A stretch of DNA of 64,000 nt from MGBC163016 sp964518575 (GCA_964518575.1 CAZFGW010000001.1:62001-126000), one strand, 5' to 3'; shown: positions 25,442-35,021, counted from the first letter of the stretch. Notes: a model not told the origin generated them from the letters alone. Made by a program: numbers and translations.

Positions 25442-26122
25442 TTAGGAAAGCTTGGCGCGTTTGAGGGCGTTCAACACGATATCGCCGACGACCGCCAAAT
25501 CTTCTGCGGTGAACGCAAACGGCGCGTTATCAGAAAAGAGAATTTGCGCGGTAGGCGCGAATTCGTCATCAGCTTCCCAGGTTGCCAGACGCACCTTCAC
25601 ATCGCCCATGAAGTCGAACTCATAATAGGGATCATTTCCCTCGACCGCTTTTCCGCCCGCCTTTTCGCATGCGCGCACAAACGAATCGGTATCCTTGAAC
25701 ATATACGCAAGACGCATAATGCACCTGCCCTGGAACGCTTTGAGATAATGCGCTCCCCACGGCACCTCAGCATATGCAAGGTATGACCCCGAACTCGGAA
25801 CAAACTGCCCGTGAAGCAGCAGGTCGGCAACGATGATGTGTGTCTTATCGTCTGGATCCTCACCGGTATCTGTAAACGCCATTGCAAGCGTTGGCCACGT
25901 CACGGAAAGCGGACGTCCCAACAACGTCAAATCAAACGTTCCTGATGTGTTCGCCTCCGCTTCTCCCCCCTCATGCCATGTGAAAGGAACGCCCAGACGC
26001 GCTGCGAGCACCGTAGGATCCGCCTCAGCGAACAGCGACTCATAATGAGCCAGCGGCACATCGTATTGTTGCCCCTGATGGGCATCGATCATGGGTTGCA
26101 ATGGATTCGAGGAGGTATTCAT
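25442..26122 (-). CDS. DUF3786 domain-containing protein
   Basis: A 226-aa protein of the DUF3786 type. TFDLTLLGRPLSVTWPTLAM (about 62-82) and SYLAYAEVPWGAHYLKAF (about 118-135) are the two conserved blocks. The family is often found beside corrinoid methyltransferases and Wood-Ljungdahl genes; its function is not established. It is 48 nt behind the RACE stop on the same strand, consistent with one transcript. A role in corrinoid-protein handling is inferred from context only. Confidence 0.82.
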   Translation of the reverse strand: MNTSSNPLQPMIDAHQGQQYDVPLAHYESLFAEADPTVLAARLGVPFTWHEGGEAEANTSGTFDLTLLGRPLSVTWPTLAMAFTDTGEDPDDKTHIIVADLLLHGQFVPSSGSYLAYAEVPWGAHYLKAFQGRCIMRLAYMFKDTDSFVRACEKAGGKAVEGNDPYYEFDFMGDVKVRLATWEADDEFAPTAQILFSDNAPFAFTAEDLAVVGDIVLNALKRAKLS

Positions 26123-26170
26123 AGCGTTTCCTTACAAACGTTCTTGACGATCTATCCTTACGAGCAGCCT

Positions 26171-27850
26171 TTACGAAAACAGCGAACTATCAGTATGCGG
26201 AATGAAGCATGCGGCAATGAACTCATCCATGTAGCCCGGATGCGTCGACAGCTCCAAATAGGTCATGTTCTGACCGATCTGGAACACCTCTTCCTCAGCC
26301 AGGCTCGAGAGCAGCATAGCGCACGCTCCTGTGAGCGAGCTGTTGCCAATATAGTGGTAGCGCTCGAGCGGCAAGCACGGCAGCATACCAATGGCAAGCG
26401 CATTTTCCATGGAAATGCCGCTCCCGATGCCCCCCGCGATAATCACACGGTCAATGGCTTCCATCGGCAGATCGAGCGAACCGAGCATTGAGCGAATTGC
26501 AGAGAAGATAGCACCCTTCGCGCGGATGAGATTGTCGATATCTGTCTCGTTGATGATGATATCGCGCCCCGTTGCGCTGTCCTCGGCGAACACGAGCACA
26601 TAGCTTGCCACGCCACCGTCGTCGGGTCGGCGCACCCGCTCTCCGTCACGAACGAAACGACCTTTCGCACTGATAATGCCACAGCGGAAAAGCTCAGCCA
26701 CCACATCGATCAATCCCGATCCGCACAAGCCTGCCGGTTTCGCATGACCGATCGTTTCAAAGTGTGGCTCCATCGTTTCCGCATCGATCGTGCAACTTTC
26801 GATAGCGCCGTCGGTCGCGCGCATACCGCACGTGATCTCACCGCCTTCGAAAGCAGGACCAGCCGAGCAAGCACAGCACAGCATGAAATCGCGGTTTCCA
26901 AAAACAAGTTCGCCATTGGTGCCGAGGTCAACAAACAGCGTCATCTCGTCATGTGCCCACAGAAGCGAAGCGAGCACGCCGGCGGTGATATCACCACCCA
27001 CATAGCTGCCCACGTTCGGCGCGAATATGATGGGTGCGTCCGGCGCGAACGGTAGCCCAAGCTCCGATGAAGTCTTTCCGCGCATTTCGAGAAATGCCGG
27101 GACGAAGGGCTCGAGACGGATGCTGTCAGCGTCAACACCCAAGAACAGATGCTCCATCGTGGTATTGCCCGCGATAACGCAGCACTGGATATCAACAGGT
27201 TCGATGCACGCCTGACGACACAGCTCATCGACCAAGGGGTAGAGCGTATCCTCGCGAACGGCTTTTTGCAAACGCTCGATTCCGCCGGGTTTAATCTGTT
27301 GGATGATCCGATTGATGACATCCGCACCATAGAGAATCTGACCGTTGCCTGCCGACGCCTTGCCCAGAAGTTCGCCCGTTTGAATATCAAGCAACGCTGC
27401 GGTCACCGTGGTCGTTCCAATGTCGACCGCCACGCCAACGCCTGTCTGCGCACGTCCGCGTTCTATACCCGCGGCGAAGATCGCGTCGATGCCCGCATGA
27501 TAGCGCGCAAGCTCTTCCGGTGTTGACAGGTCAGCGGTCTGGATTCCCGAACGGAAATCGCCCGAAGTCGGAGGGATGAACAAGGTGGCATCGCCACATA
27601 CCCTGCTTTGGCAGAGCAAGCGCCATCCCATCTGGGTCTCTTCGTCGGTGAAGTGGATATATTCCCCTCCCTCGACCGTGCCGGCGATGATGCGTGCGCG
27701 GCATTTTCCGCACGTTCCGTTACCTGAACAAGGAGCATCGACGTCGATGCCCGCATCGTGCGCGAGCGTGAGCAGGTTCTCCCCGAGCGCAGCTTGGATC
27801 TTCACATCATCGGTATCGAACCGTTTGAAGATTATGGTGTATGTAGTCAT
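26171..27850 (-). CDS. RACE protein: ASKHA-type reductive activator of corrinoid enzymes
   Basis: A 559-aa protein. The N-terminus is a 2Fe-2S ferredoxin domain, Cys41, Cys47, Cys50 in CSGNGTCGKC and Cys80. After a linker the ASKHA ATPase starts near 140: AVDIGTTTVTAALLDIQTG, then CVIAGNTTMEHLF, LFVDLGTNGEL, PAGLCGSGLIDVVAELF and IIAGGIGSGI. RACE proteins use ATP to drive the unfavourable reduction of Co(II) corrinoid back to Co(I). Downstream of acsB and across a terminator-like hairpin, so likely expressed at a lower level. A second paralogue is at 60.3-61.9 kb. Start ATG at 27850. Confidence 0.93.
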   Translation of the reverse strand: MTTYTIIFKRFDTDDVKIQAALGENLLTLAHDAGIDVDAPCSGNGTCGKCRARIIAGTVEGGEYIHFTDEETQMGWRLLCQSRVCGDATLFIPPTSGDFRSGIQTADLSTPEELARYHAGIDAIFAAGIERGRAQTGVGVAVDIGTTTVTAALLDIQTGELLGKASAGNGQILYGADVINRIIQQIKPGGIERLQKAVREDTLYPLVDELCRQACIEPVDIQCCVIAGNTTMEHLFLGVDADSIRLEPFVPAFLEMRGKTSSELGLPFAPDAPIIFAPNVGSYVGGDITAGVLASLLWAHDEMTLFVDLGTNGELVFGNRDFMLCCACSAGPAFEGGEITCGMRATDGAIESCTIDAETMEPHFETIGHAKPAGLCGSGLIDVVAELFRCGIISAKGRFVRDGERVRRPDDGGVASYVLVFAEDSATGRDIIINETDIDNLIRAKGAIFSAIRSMLGSLDLPMEAIDRVIIAGGIGSGISMENALAIGMLPCLPLERYHYIGNSSLTGACAMLLSSLAEEEVFQIGQNMTYLELSTHPGYMDEFIAACFIPHTDSSLFS

Positions 27851-27881
27851 GGATAAGGCGTCCTCGAACGTGAATCGTCCC

Positions 27882-27925
27882 TGAAATAAAAGAGGGGCTT
27901 CGCCACGTTGAACAGCGAAGCCCCT
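27882..27925 (-). terminator. Terminator/attenuator after acsB
   Basis: AGGGGCTTCGC (27893-27903) and GCGAAGCCCCT (27915-27925) form an 11-bp perfect stem. On the minus strand a CTTTTATTT tract follows. It lies between acsB and the RACE gene and would reduce read-through into RACE and DUF3786. Confidence 0.88.
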
Positions 27926-27940
27926 TGGTAGGAGCGTGAA

Positions 27941-30208
27941 CTACATCAACGGCTCCAGAGCAAGAACCGGGTGGTTCTTCTCGGTGAGCCAATTCAGAAG
28001 CTCTTCGGGATCGGTCGTGATGGTTTCATCGGCAATCATGTCGGTGAAGTTGTCGATGCCGTAGAGTTCCTTCGCCGTCTTGTTCAAACGATGCGCAACG
28101 TCGTCCTTGAGCTCTTTGGGCATCCAGACGATACGCTCGCAGCCGCCCTCAGCGGAGATGAACTTCTTGGAGGCGATGAAGTTACGTCCATGACCCATGA
28201 AGCCAGGAGTCTGGACACCGCCACCGGTCATGGAGGCGAGCTCGCCAAACGTCATGCCCGTGGGGGTGGTGCCTGCATACTCGCGGTTGCAGATGATAAC
28301 GCCGTTCGAGAACGGCTCGATGCCGCAGATGCACTCGAAGCAGCCGCAGGACGTCATCGGATCTTCGAGCAGCGAGTACAGCGTGACCTTCTCGACTGCG
28401 CCGTGGGTTGCCTCATGCACGATCTCGTTCACCTTGGTGTAAGAGCCCAGACGTGCATCGATCAAGCCCTCTTTGGGGATCGGCTGACTCGGACCAGCAT
28501 CGGAAAGTTCCTTGGTTGCTTTCGCATCGAGCCAAGAAACAGCGCCGCACAGACCCAAGCGTTCCGGCGTAACCACGCAGCAGTGCGCCGGCGAGAAGCT
28601 CTGGCAAAGCACGCAAGTGTAATAGGTGTCGACGCTCTCGTCGGTCAGCGACTCAACGCGCTCGTCACGTGCGCGATAGCGCGGCAGCGCAACGTCGTCG
28701 AGGAATGCCTGGACCTGATCGCGATCGGTGATGAAGTGGACTTCGACCTTGTCGACAACTTCGCCGAATTCATCCAGGATCATAGAGATGAGCACATCGC
28801 CCAGATCCTTTAGGCGCAGACCAGCGCGGAACGTATCCTTGGAGATACGAATCCTGAACAGATTACGCTGACCAGTGTGCATAACGCCCTCAATGTAGTT
28901 GAACCATGAGTGGATCTTACGCTCGATAACAGACTCGAAGTCGGGCTGCATCTTTTCGCCATACACGCGCACGTCGGTAGCAAGCGGCAGACGGACGAGT
29001 TCCGTCGCATCCTCAGGGATGTCCGGACCGTCGATGACGACCGTGCGGTCATTCACGTCAGCAGCGTTGTCATACATGGTGACAAGCTCGCAAGTGGGGT
29101 TGTGATCGGAGTCGAACTCGACGTAGGTGTCGTTCTTGCGGATGATCTCACCCTCGAACGCAGCAGCGCACGCAACGGGAAGCGCAATGGACTTCGCCTT
29201 CACCTTGATGTGGCGAAGCTCGTAGGACTTCGCAGCAGTCTCAGCGTGATCGGTGACCGACTCGAGCGCACCCGGAACCGCCATATCGCCAAGCGGGATG
29301 TCGACGATGACCGGGAAGCCAAGCGCGATTGCGCCAGCGCCCGCGGATACCTCCACCGGACCGATCTCGCCGAAGGTGTTCACGAATGCAGGGACGCGCT
29401 CCTTAGTGTACTCAAGCAGCCCTGGCAGATTGCCCGGCTCGAGAGCGCCGAAGATGAACGCTGCGCGGACAGCAACGGTAACCACGTGGGTAACCGCCGT
29501 CACGTCATGCCCGAGCGGAACGACGCGGAAGTCGAGACCCATCTTCACGCCTGCCTCGGTCAGCTGATCGATGCAGTTGCCCACGAGGAAGGTCAGGATG
29601 CCCTTCTCCTGGTAATCCTTGACAATGCCCGCCATGCCGGCAACGTCATCGCAAGCACCGAGCACAACCGCTACACCGGGGATGTCGCCGGTAACCAGCG
29701 GCACGCCGAGCGAACGGATGATGGGGTCAGGAACAAAGCCGATGCCGCCCTCGTTCTCATAAGGAGTAGCACCGCCGACGTACTTCAGCGCCTCGATGAT
29801 CTCAGCGCCAACCGCAGTTGCGAGACCAGCATTGAGCGCGTCGCCGAGCTCCTCTTTGTGGGTAACGAGCGTCTTCATGACCTCGACGCACGGGGGCAGG
29901 TCGCCCAGTTTCTCAACCTTGACACCCGTTGCGGCATAAATGGTGGGCAGATAGTACGCGGTGTCCGGATAGGCGATCGGCTCATCGGCGCCATGTGCAG
30001 CAATAGCATCATTGACCGCACCTTCCGTCAACCCAATGACGGCATCCGAGCCGCCGTAAATCAAATCGAACAATGTCATTGCTGATGCCTCCTCGGCTCC
30101 TTGGTCCTGAGCTGCCGCATCCGTCTTCGCCTCTTCGACAGGCGCTTCTGGCTTCGCGGCTGGTGCTCCTTCGTCCTTCTTCTTGAAAAGATTGCTGAAA
30201 AATCCCAT
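27941..30208 (-). CDS. acsB: CO-methylating acetyl-CoA synthase subunit beta
   Basis: A 755-aa acetyl-CoA synthase, which joins a methyl group from AcsCD, CO and CoA to give acetyl-CoA. The A-cluster (nickel/Fe-S) ligands are in CVLCQSFSPAHCC and RLGLCGA (about 532-554) and GCFECICGIEP (about 621-630). GVQTPGFMGHGRNFI and SAEGGCERIVW follow. The N-terminal CODH-interacting domain is present. The first 44 residues are a Lys/Glu/Ala/Pro-rich tail, possibly a flexible extension not usual for the family. It follows acsE by 2 nt. The CODH partner gene (acsA) is not in the window. Confidence 0.97.
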   Translation of the reverse strand: MGFFSNLFKKKDEGAPAAKPEAPVEEAKTDAAAQDQGAEEASAMTLFDLIYGGSDAVIGLTEGAVNDAIAAHGADEPIAYPDTAYYLPTIYAATGVKVEKLGDLPPCVEVMKTLVTHKEELGDALNAGLATAVGAEIIEALKYVGGATPYENEGGIGFVPDPIIRSLGVPLVTGDIPGVAVVLGACDDVAGMAGIVKDYQEKGILTFLVGNCIDQLTEAGVKMGLDFRVVPLGHDVTAVTHVVTVAVRAAFIFGALEPGNLPGLLEYTKERVPAFVNTFGEIGPVEVSAGAGAIALGFPVIVDIPLGDMAVPGALESVTDHAETAAKSYELRHIKVKAKSIALPVACAAAFEGEIIRKNDTYVEFDSDHNPTCELVTMYDNAADVNDRTVVIDGPDIPEDATELVRLPLATDVRVYGEKMQPDFESVIERKIHSWFNYIEGVMHTGQRNLFRIRISKDTFRAGLRLKDLGDVLISMILDEFGEVVDKVEVHFITDRDQVQAFLDDVALPRYRARDERVESLTDESVDTYYTCVLCQSFSPAHCCVVTPERLGLCGAVSWLDAKATKELSDAGPSQPIPKEGLIDARLGSYTKVNEIVHEATHGAVEKVTLYSLLEDPMTSCGCFECICGIEPFSNGVIICNREYAGTTPTGMTFGELASMTGGGVQTPGFMGHGRNFIASKKFISAEGGCERIVWMPKELKDDVAHRLNKTAKELYGIDNFTDMIADETITTDPEELLNWLTEKNHPVLALEPLM

Positions 30209-30210
30209 GG

Positions 30211-30996
30211 TTACAACTCCAGATAACTATCGGCGTACAGGGTGGCGTTGCGAATGATGTCGCATGACTTGATGGTTTCCATCATGCGCTGATCGCACGG
30301 ATTCAGAATAGCGCTCGTCAGACCCATCTGCATCGCCATAGCAATCATAGCGCTGTCCATGATGGGACGGATGTCCTTGGGCATGCCGTTGGAGATATTC
30401 GAAAGACCACCTGTGGTGTTGAATCCCATGTCACGCAGCTGACCGATGAAGTTGAGCACATCTTCCAGCTTGTCCTGCATGCCCTTGATGACCAAGAACA
30501 GCGGGTCGAACCACATGTCCTCGGGGTCCATGCCATGCTCCATGCCGCGCTCGAGAAGCTCCTGGCAGTAGATCAAACGCTCGTCGTTGTCAGACGGCAC
30601 GCCCGACTTCGAGCACAGCGCGATCACGATAGCGTCGTTCGCCGCTGCCAAGTCGACATTGGTGATACGGTCGCCCGCGTCAGCAGAGTTGACGATGGGC
30701 TTGCCCTTTGAGCGGTTATACACCGAAATGCCCGCTTCGATAGCCTTCTGATTCGAAGTGTCCAGCGAAAGCGGCACGTTGTCGAATTCGTTTTGAATGG
30801 TGGTAACAGCCCACTTCATGAGCTCTTCGCCATTGCTCTCAGCGGGACCAATATTGACATCCAAGTAGGTAGCGCCCGCATCAAGCTGAGCCTTTGCGCG
30901 CTGCAGGATAGGCTCTGGATTCATTTCCTCCATTGCCTTTTTAATGGTTGGCGAAATGCAGTGAATGCGTTCGCCGATGACGATGAACTTTCCCAT
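30211..30996 (-). CDS. acsE: Methyl-THF:corrinoid/iron-sulfur protein methyltransferase
   Basis: A 261-aa TIM-barrel methyltransferase. Pterin-binding residues fall in PLSLDTSNQKA (Asp79, Asn82), PIVNSADA (Asn103) and MWFDPLFL (Asp164), matching the AcsE family. TTGGLSNISNGMP and LTSAILNPCDQRMM follow. It moves the methyl group from methyl-tetrahydrofolate to the corrinoid iron-sulfur protein AcsCD. It is 94 nt from the acsC stop and 2 nt before acsB. The same fold is seen in the 62.1 kb methyltransferase, which is a distinct paralogue. Confidence 0.96.
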   Translation of the reverse strand: MGKFIVIGERIHCISPTIKKAMEEMNPEPILQRAKAQLDAGATYLDVNIGPAESNGEELMKWAVTTIQNEFDNVPLSLDTSNQKAIEAGISVYNRSKGKPIVNSADAGDRITNVDLAAANDAIVIALCSKSGVPSDNDERLIYCQELLERGMEHGMDPEDMWFDPLFLVIKGMQDKLEDVLNFIGQLRDMGFNTTGGLSNISNGMPKDIRPIMDSAMIAMAMQMGLTSAILNPCDQRMMETIKSCDIIRNATLYADSYLEL

Positions 30997-31090
30997 ATGT
31001 GCTCCTTCCTGTCACACATATCGTGTGCCTGATCCTGCGCGGCGCACGATTCGCTTGCCTTGCCCGTCCTATCGTTTATGCGTAAAGCGT

Positions 31091-32419
31091 TTACGCGTAC
31101 TGCTTCATGAATTTCACGAGGTCAGTTGCCTCGTTGGGCGCCACGATAATCTCCCAGCCCGGCAGCTTGTCCTCAAGCTCACCCTTGAGCACAGCAACTT
31201 TACCCGGAAGAATCAGCGTGCGATTCTTGACCTGGTCGGCGATGCCGTTCTCGTTGATGTACTTGGAGATGGAGCCCGCGGAGAGCTTTCCGGCTGCCCA
31301 TGCGGTCAAAACGGAATATCCGCCCGCGTCGGTGATCAGCAGGTTCACCGGCACGCCTGAGCGCTCGAGTTCGCCAGAAACGACGAAGTATGTGAGCGCG
31401 AAGTCGACCGTCGTGCAGACAACAGCGTTCTCGTCAGCGCCATTGATCGGGTAGATGCCCGGCTCAACCGTCATCGGCTTCTGGGGATCGGTGAAGATGT
31501 TCTGACGCAGACCGTACAGCGGAAGCGCCATCGCGTAGTTCATATCATCGAGCACGATGATCGAGCCGTAGCGCAGGGTGAACAGCGATGCGAGTGCCTG
31601 TTGCATACGCAGGTCGCCCGGTGCGAGCTTCGCCACATTGACGATAGTGGGATAGCCGAAGGTACGGTCTTGATCCTTGATAGCTGCGCGGCGGATCTGC
31701 ACCGCATTCGCAAGAGCATCCTTCATAGAGGCGCTGCCCACATCGATGACGAACTCCTTGTTGCCCGCCGCCTCGAGTGCTGCTGCGGTGTCATAGAGCT
31801 CATCAATGTTGTCACCCGTGATGCCGATGACGACACCGAACTCATCAGCAAGCGCCTTGTAAGCATCAAGCGTTGCTGCGGTAGCACCGTTGACGATGGG
31901 CTTTGCGTCAGCCACGACCTCGAGAGCTGCGCGTGCTGCAGCGGGATCAGGGCAATCAAGGATAAGCGCACGACCCGTTGCCGCTGCCTTCTTGACAAGC
32001 TCGACATACGCATCGACATCGCCGTCAAAGACGAGGTTGAGCACCTCAACGTACATGCGCTCACCGATACGATCGTAATCAACGGCGCTCAGCTCAGTCC
32101 AACGATCGTCGAAATCAGCCGGCGTCACGCTGATGGCGTACGGAGGCTTGTTCACGTACGTCTTCTCATGGCGGTACAGCACCGTTTCGCCACCGAGCTT
32201 GTGCTCAGCGTCACCTGTGCCGAATGAGAGCGACTTCATCGGCGGTGCCGTTGCCTCAGAGAGCTGGCTTAGAGCCTCTTCTGAGAGATGCGGGCACGCG
32301 GAGATATCAACGCCGCCTTGAGCAACCTTCATGGAAAACGCCATGCAGGTCGGGCTGCCGCATTCCTTGCAGTTGGTTTTCGGAGTAAGTTTAAAGATAT
32401 CAAGACCTTTTAAAGCCAT
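31091..32419 (-). CDS. acsC: Corrinoid/iron-sulfur protein large subunit
   Basis: A 442-aa protein binding a 4Fe-4S cluster and corrinoid. Cys17, Cys20, Cys25 and Cys42 (CKECGSPTC ... ACPHL) form the cluster. The middle is a TIM barrel (SVTPADFDDRW ... LILDCPDP ... GITGDNIDELY), and the C-terminal region (NLLITDAGGYSVLTAWAAGK ... LILPGKVAVLKGELEDKL) is the corrinoid-binding domain. It carries the methyl group from AcsE to AcsB. The ATG at 32419 has GGGGAG upstream; an open extension past it overlaps acsD and is not likely coding. The acsD stop is 14 nt before it. Confidence 0.96.
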   Translation of the reverse strand: MALKGLDIFKLTPKTNCKECGSPTCMAFSMKVAQGGVDISACPHLSEEALSQLSEATAPPMKSLSFGTGDAEHKLGGETVLYRHEKTYVNKPPYAISVTPADFDDRWTELSAVDYDRIGERMYVEVLNLVFDGDVDAYVELVKKAAATGRALILDCPDPAAARAALEVVADAKPIVNGATAATLDAYKALADEFGVVIGITGDNIDELYDTAAALEAAGNKEFVIDVGSASMKDALANAVQIRRAAIKDQDRTFGYPTIVNVAKLAPGDLRMQQALASLFTLRYGSIIVLDDMNYAMALPLYGLRQNIFTDPQKPMTVEPGIYPINGADENAVVCTTVDFALTYFVVSGELERSGVPVNLLITDAGGYSVLTAWAAGKLSAGSISKYINENGIADQVKNRTLILPGKVAVLKGELEDKLPGWEIIVAPNEATDLVKFMKQYA

Positions 32420-32433
32420 AGCAGCATCTCCCC

Positions 32434-33375
32434 TTACATAAGATCCGCGACGAATGCAGAAATGGTCGCGATAGATTCCGGATGACGCAGGATAACGGCA
32501 TTTGAGCCGCTGGCAAGACATGCCGCAGCGGTGCTGACCTCCATTTGGATGCCGCGCTCTTCACGCGGTCCCCACTCGGGAAGGTCTTCCTCAGATATCA
32601 GCGATTCCTTGACCGACCAAGCCTCGCTTCCCACCGGTGTAACGATGGGCATCTGGAGCTGTACATCGTTTTGGTCGAGCGCCGCTGACTTCACGCGATC
32701 CATCGTGGATGCTACGTACTCGAAGCCGTAGCCCGCTGCAGCTGAGCCCAGGTTCATAGCCATGTTATCCGCAGGCACGCCCAGCTGGCTGATGAGCACG
32801 TTGAGCTGCTTGGCAAGATTGATGTCAACAGCAGATTCCGCGCTGAGCTTCTGGTTGTAGGCAAGACCGACGGAAGCGCCGAGCGTCTTGTAGTTCTCTT
32901 CGCGCGCCGAGAGCAACAAAACGTTTTTGCCCTGCAGTTCCTCAGCGAGTTTGCTCAACAGCTGCTCGTCTTTCTCGATGTTCTTGCAGCCCTCGATCGC
33001 AAGCGGAATATCGATTGCGTCAGCAACCGCCTTCGCCGTGGCAACACACTCTTCGATCGGACGGTCATCGCCGTTGGGATCAGCGCTCTCCATCGAAAGC
33101 ACGATGAAATCAACGCCGGGAATGGTGGCTGCGCGCTGCGCCTGTGCAACAACGTCATCAGCACCTTCGAAATAAGCAGCCAGCTTCGGCAACGTGGTAT
33201 CAACACCACGATCGCTTATCTCAACTCCAATGACCGGTCGATGCTCGATCGGTGCATCGAAGGTGTAGAGCGGCATGACATTTTCGCCACCGAGTACGAC
33301 AGCAGAATCGCCTGTTCCTACTGTTACCTCATTGACGTGCGCCGAATACGTTTGTGGCGACCGTTTGAATGGCAT
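32434..33375 (-). CDS. acsD: Corrinoid/iron-sulfur protein small subunit
   Basis: A 313-aa TIM-barrel protein, the small subunit of the corrinoid iron-sulfur protein. It begins with GGENVMPLYTFDAPIEHRP, characteristic of AcsD, and contains MESADPNGDDRPIEE, LLLSAREENYKTLGA and LPEWGPREERGIQMEVSTA. It has no Fe-S motif, as expected. It supports the corrinoid in AcsC. Start 33375. It comes after cooC and before acsC in one operon. Confidence 0.96.
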   Translation of the reverse strand: MPFKRSPQTYSAHVNEVTVGTGDSAVVLGGENVMPLYTFDAPIEHRPVIGVEISDRGVDTTLPKLAAYFEGADDVVAQAQRAATIPGVDFIVLSMESADPNGDDRPIEECVATAKAVADAIDIPLAIEGCKNIEKDEQLLSKLAEELQGKNVLLLSAREENYKTLGASVGLAYNQKLSAESAVDINLAKQLNVLISQLGVPADNMAMNLGSAAAGYGFEYVASTMDRVKSAALDQNDVQLQMPIVTPVGSEAWSVKESLISEEDLPEWGPREERGIQMEVSTAAACLASGSNAVILRHPESIATISAFVADLM

Positions 33376-33477
33376 CGTGAGTCCTTCCTTTCTCTTCTTT
33401 CACTTTCACATCGGGGTTTCGCCCGAAATGTGGCAAGGGAGCGAATGATTCACATCCCTTTGGTCCTGAATTCATCC

Positions 33478-34248
33478 TCATGGAATGAGCGTGGCAATAA
33501 CCTCCTCGAAAGCCGCCCGCGAAGGCGTGGTGGAGGGAAGCTTGCTCGTTGGCTTTCCCGCGCAATCATATTCATAGATGGCGTCGTCATGAGGAATGAC
33601 GCCCAGAAGATCAAGACCCTGGTTCTCTATCTCTTCGAGGATGCCAGGGTCCAGTTCACGTGAGGGAGCGCGATTGACGATCAATTTCATGGTTTCCGGC
33701 TTCAGCTCCAGCTCCTCCACGAGCTGCGCGATGCGTCCGACCGCTTGGATGCCGCGACGCGAACAATCCGAAACCAGCACGATCGTGTCGATATGGGGAA
33801 GCGTGCCCCTGCTGATATGTTCCATACCAGCCTCGTTGTCAACCACGATGTAGTTATATGCCTTCGTCAGCTTGCCGAGCTGCGCTTGCAGAAGACCATT
33901 CACGAAGCAGTAGCAGCCTTTGCCCTGCGTACGCCCCATGACCATCATGTCGAAATCGTCTTCTTCGGCAAGCACCGAATTGAATTTGTAGTCAACGTAG
34001 TCAGCCTTAGTCATGCCGGAAGGAATGGGGCTTTCGTCCTCATCTTCGGCATGAGCGACCGCCTCGCGCACTTCGCCAAGCGTTGTTTCCACCTCAACGC
34101 CGAGCACCTCGTTCAAGTTCGAGTTGGCATCAGCGTCGACGGCAAGAATGGGTCCTTTGCCCTGCTCGATCAAATAGTCCATCAAAAACCCGGTCAGGGT
34201 TGTTTTTCCTGTTCCCCCTTTGCCTGCTACCGCAATGGTTTGAGTCAT
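33478..34248 (-). CDS. cooC: CODH/ACS nickel-insertion ATPase
   Basis: A 256-aa MinD/ParA-type ATPase. The deviant P-loop GKGGTGKTTLTG (9-20) and DADANSNLNEVLG with the switch Asp are those of CooC/AcsF, which use ATP to insert nickel in CODH or acetyl-CoA synthase. Also YCFVNGLLQAQLGK (CxC-like region, with GCYCF) is the metal-binding segment of CooC, and VVDNEAGMEHISRG is Walker B. AAAGGAGAACG precedes the ATG at 34248. Five tandem 12-nt repeats lie just upstream. Confidence 0.94.
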   Translation of the reverse strand: MTQTIAVAGKGGTGKTTLTGFLMDYLIEQGKGPILAVDADANSNLNEVLGVEVETTLGEVREAVAHAEDEDESPIPSGMTKADYVDYKFNSVLAEEDDFDMMVMGRTQGKGCYCFVNGLLQAQLGKLTKAYNYIVVDNEAGMEHISRGTLPHIDTIVLVSDCSRRGIQAVGRIAQLVEELELKPETMKLIVNRAPSRELDPGILEEIENQGLDLLGVIPHDDAIYEYDCAGKPTSKLPSTTPSRAAFEEVIATLIP

Positions 34249-34323
34249 AGCTTCGTTCTCCTTTTCCCTCCGCGCGTGCGCGGATGTTCGCTTCTACCTT
34301 GAATCTATCTGGGATAGATTCCG

Positions 34324-34383
34324 TTCATGTATACGTTCATTGATGTATTCATGTATGTGTTCGTGAATGCATTCGTGGATGTT
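34324..34383. repeat. Five tandem 12-nt repeats upstream of cooC
   Basis: TTCATGTATACG, TTCATTGATGTA, TTCATGTATGTG, TTCGTGAATGCA, TTCGTGGATGTT follow without gap. The consensus is TTCRTGNATGTN. The array is AT-rich, lies between the 74-aa gene and cooC and may be an operator array or slipped-strand sequence. Confidence 0.75.
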
Positions 34384-34413
34384 CGCCTTGATGATGTCAT
34401 ACGTGCTACACCA

Positions 34414-34638
34414 TCACGCTTCGGTGAACGTAACCCGTTGCTTCAAACCATCCGCAACGATGTCGTATACGATGGTACCGTCATCGGAAACACTCCGCTC
34501 TTCAGCAATTTCATTCCCAACACGGAACTGATTCATATAGGCGTCAATATCATCGATTTCAAGCTCATCAACGGAAACGTCGCGCATCTGATTGCCGCTG
34601 CACTTGTTGAAGATTTCTCGGATCACTTCGTAACGCAC
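34414..34638 (-). CDS. 74-aa protein of the CODH/ACS cluster
   Basis: An acidic protein beginning MRYEVIREIFNKCSGNQMRD with a GTG start (GAGG 6 nt upstream). It has no motif I recognise apart from a single Cys and an Asp/Glu-rich C-terminal half ending VADGLKQRVTFTEA. Its place between cooT and cooC suggests a role in metal-centre assembly; the sequence itself gives no direct clue. Small, but good frame, start and neighbours support it. Confidence 0.7.
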   Translation of the reverse strand: MRYEVIREIFNKCSGNQMRDVSVDELEIDDIDAYMNQFRVGNEIAEERSVSDDGTIVYDIVADGLKQRVTFTEA

Positions 34639-34835
34639 GCTCTACCTCATCTCGATTCGCGATCATGTGCCCGCTTGCTGCTGGCACTACTGCCTTGCTT
34701 CCGCTTGCTGTTTTTTTGTTGTACGTTTTTGCTGCTATCGTTTCGCCGCACACTCCATCATTTGCTGCTTCGTTTTTTGCTTGCGCCCGAGCCTTGTCTG
34801 TTCTGCTTGTTTTGCCCGAGCACAAGCGTGGTGAC

Positions 34836-35021
34836 TTAACTTGTCACGTAAATCTTGTTCGCCACCAAATCAACGCTGGTGATCATGCCGGGAACCTGGG
34901 TCTTTTTGCCCATTATGTCCGTGAAGGTGACTTCGCCGTTACCCACCTCGGCATTGCTCACCTGGCTTGCCACTTCGTGCGGCACGCCATCAGTGACTTG
35001 GAAAACTGTGGAAAGACACAT
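34836..35021 (-). CDS. cooT: CooT-family nickel-binding protein
   Basis: A 61-aa protein starting MCLSTVFQV. In CooT proteins the N-terminal Cys2 binds nickel, and the rest forms a small beta-barrel; here NGEVTFTDIMGKKTQVPGMI and VDLVANKIYVTS complete it. It is 3 nt after the His-rich protein stop and lies in the CODH/ACS operon. It would deliver or hold nickel for CODH/ACS. The family match is strong in the first residues and the overall length fits. Confidence 0.9.
   Translation of the reverse strand: MCLSTVFQVTDGVPHEVASQVSNAEVGNGEVTFTDIMGKKTQVPGMITSVDLVANKIYVTS

Noticed and set aside
28910..30085. A 391-codon + strand frame over acsB
   Set aside because: The minus strand encodes AcsB with intact A-cluster motifs, so this is a shadow.
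34568..34825. A 85-codon minus-strand frame between cooT and the 74-aa gene
   Set aside because: Ala/Lys-rich without motif or ribosome site and overlaps the better-supported GTG-started gene.
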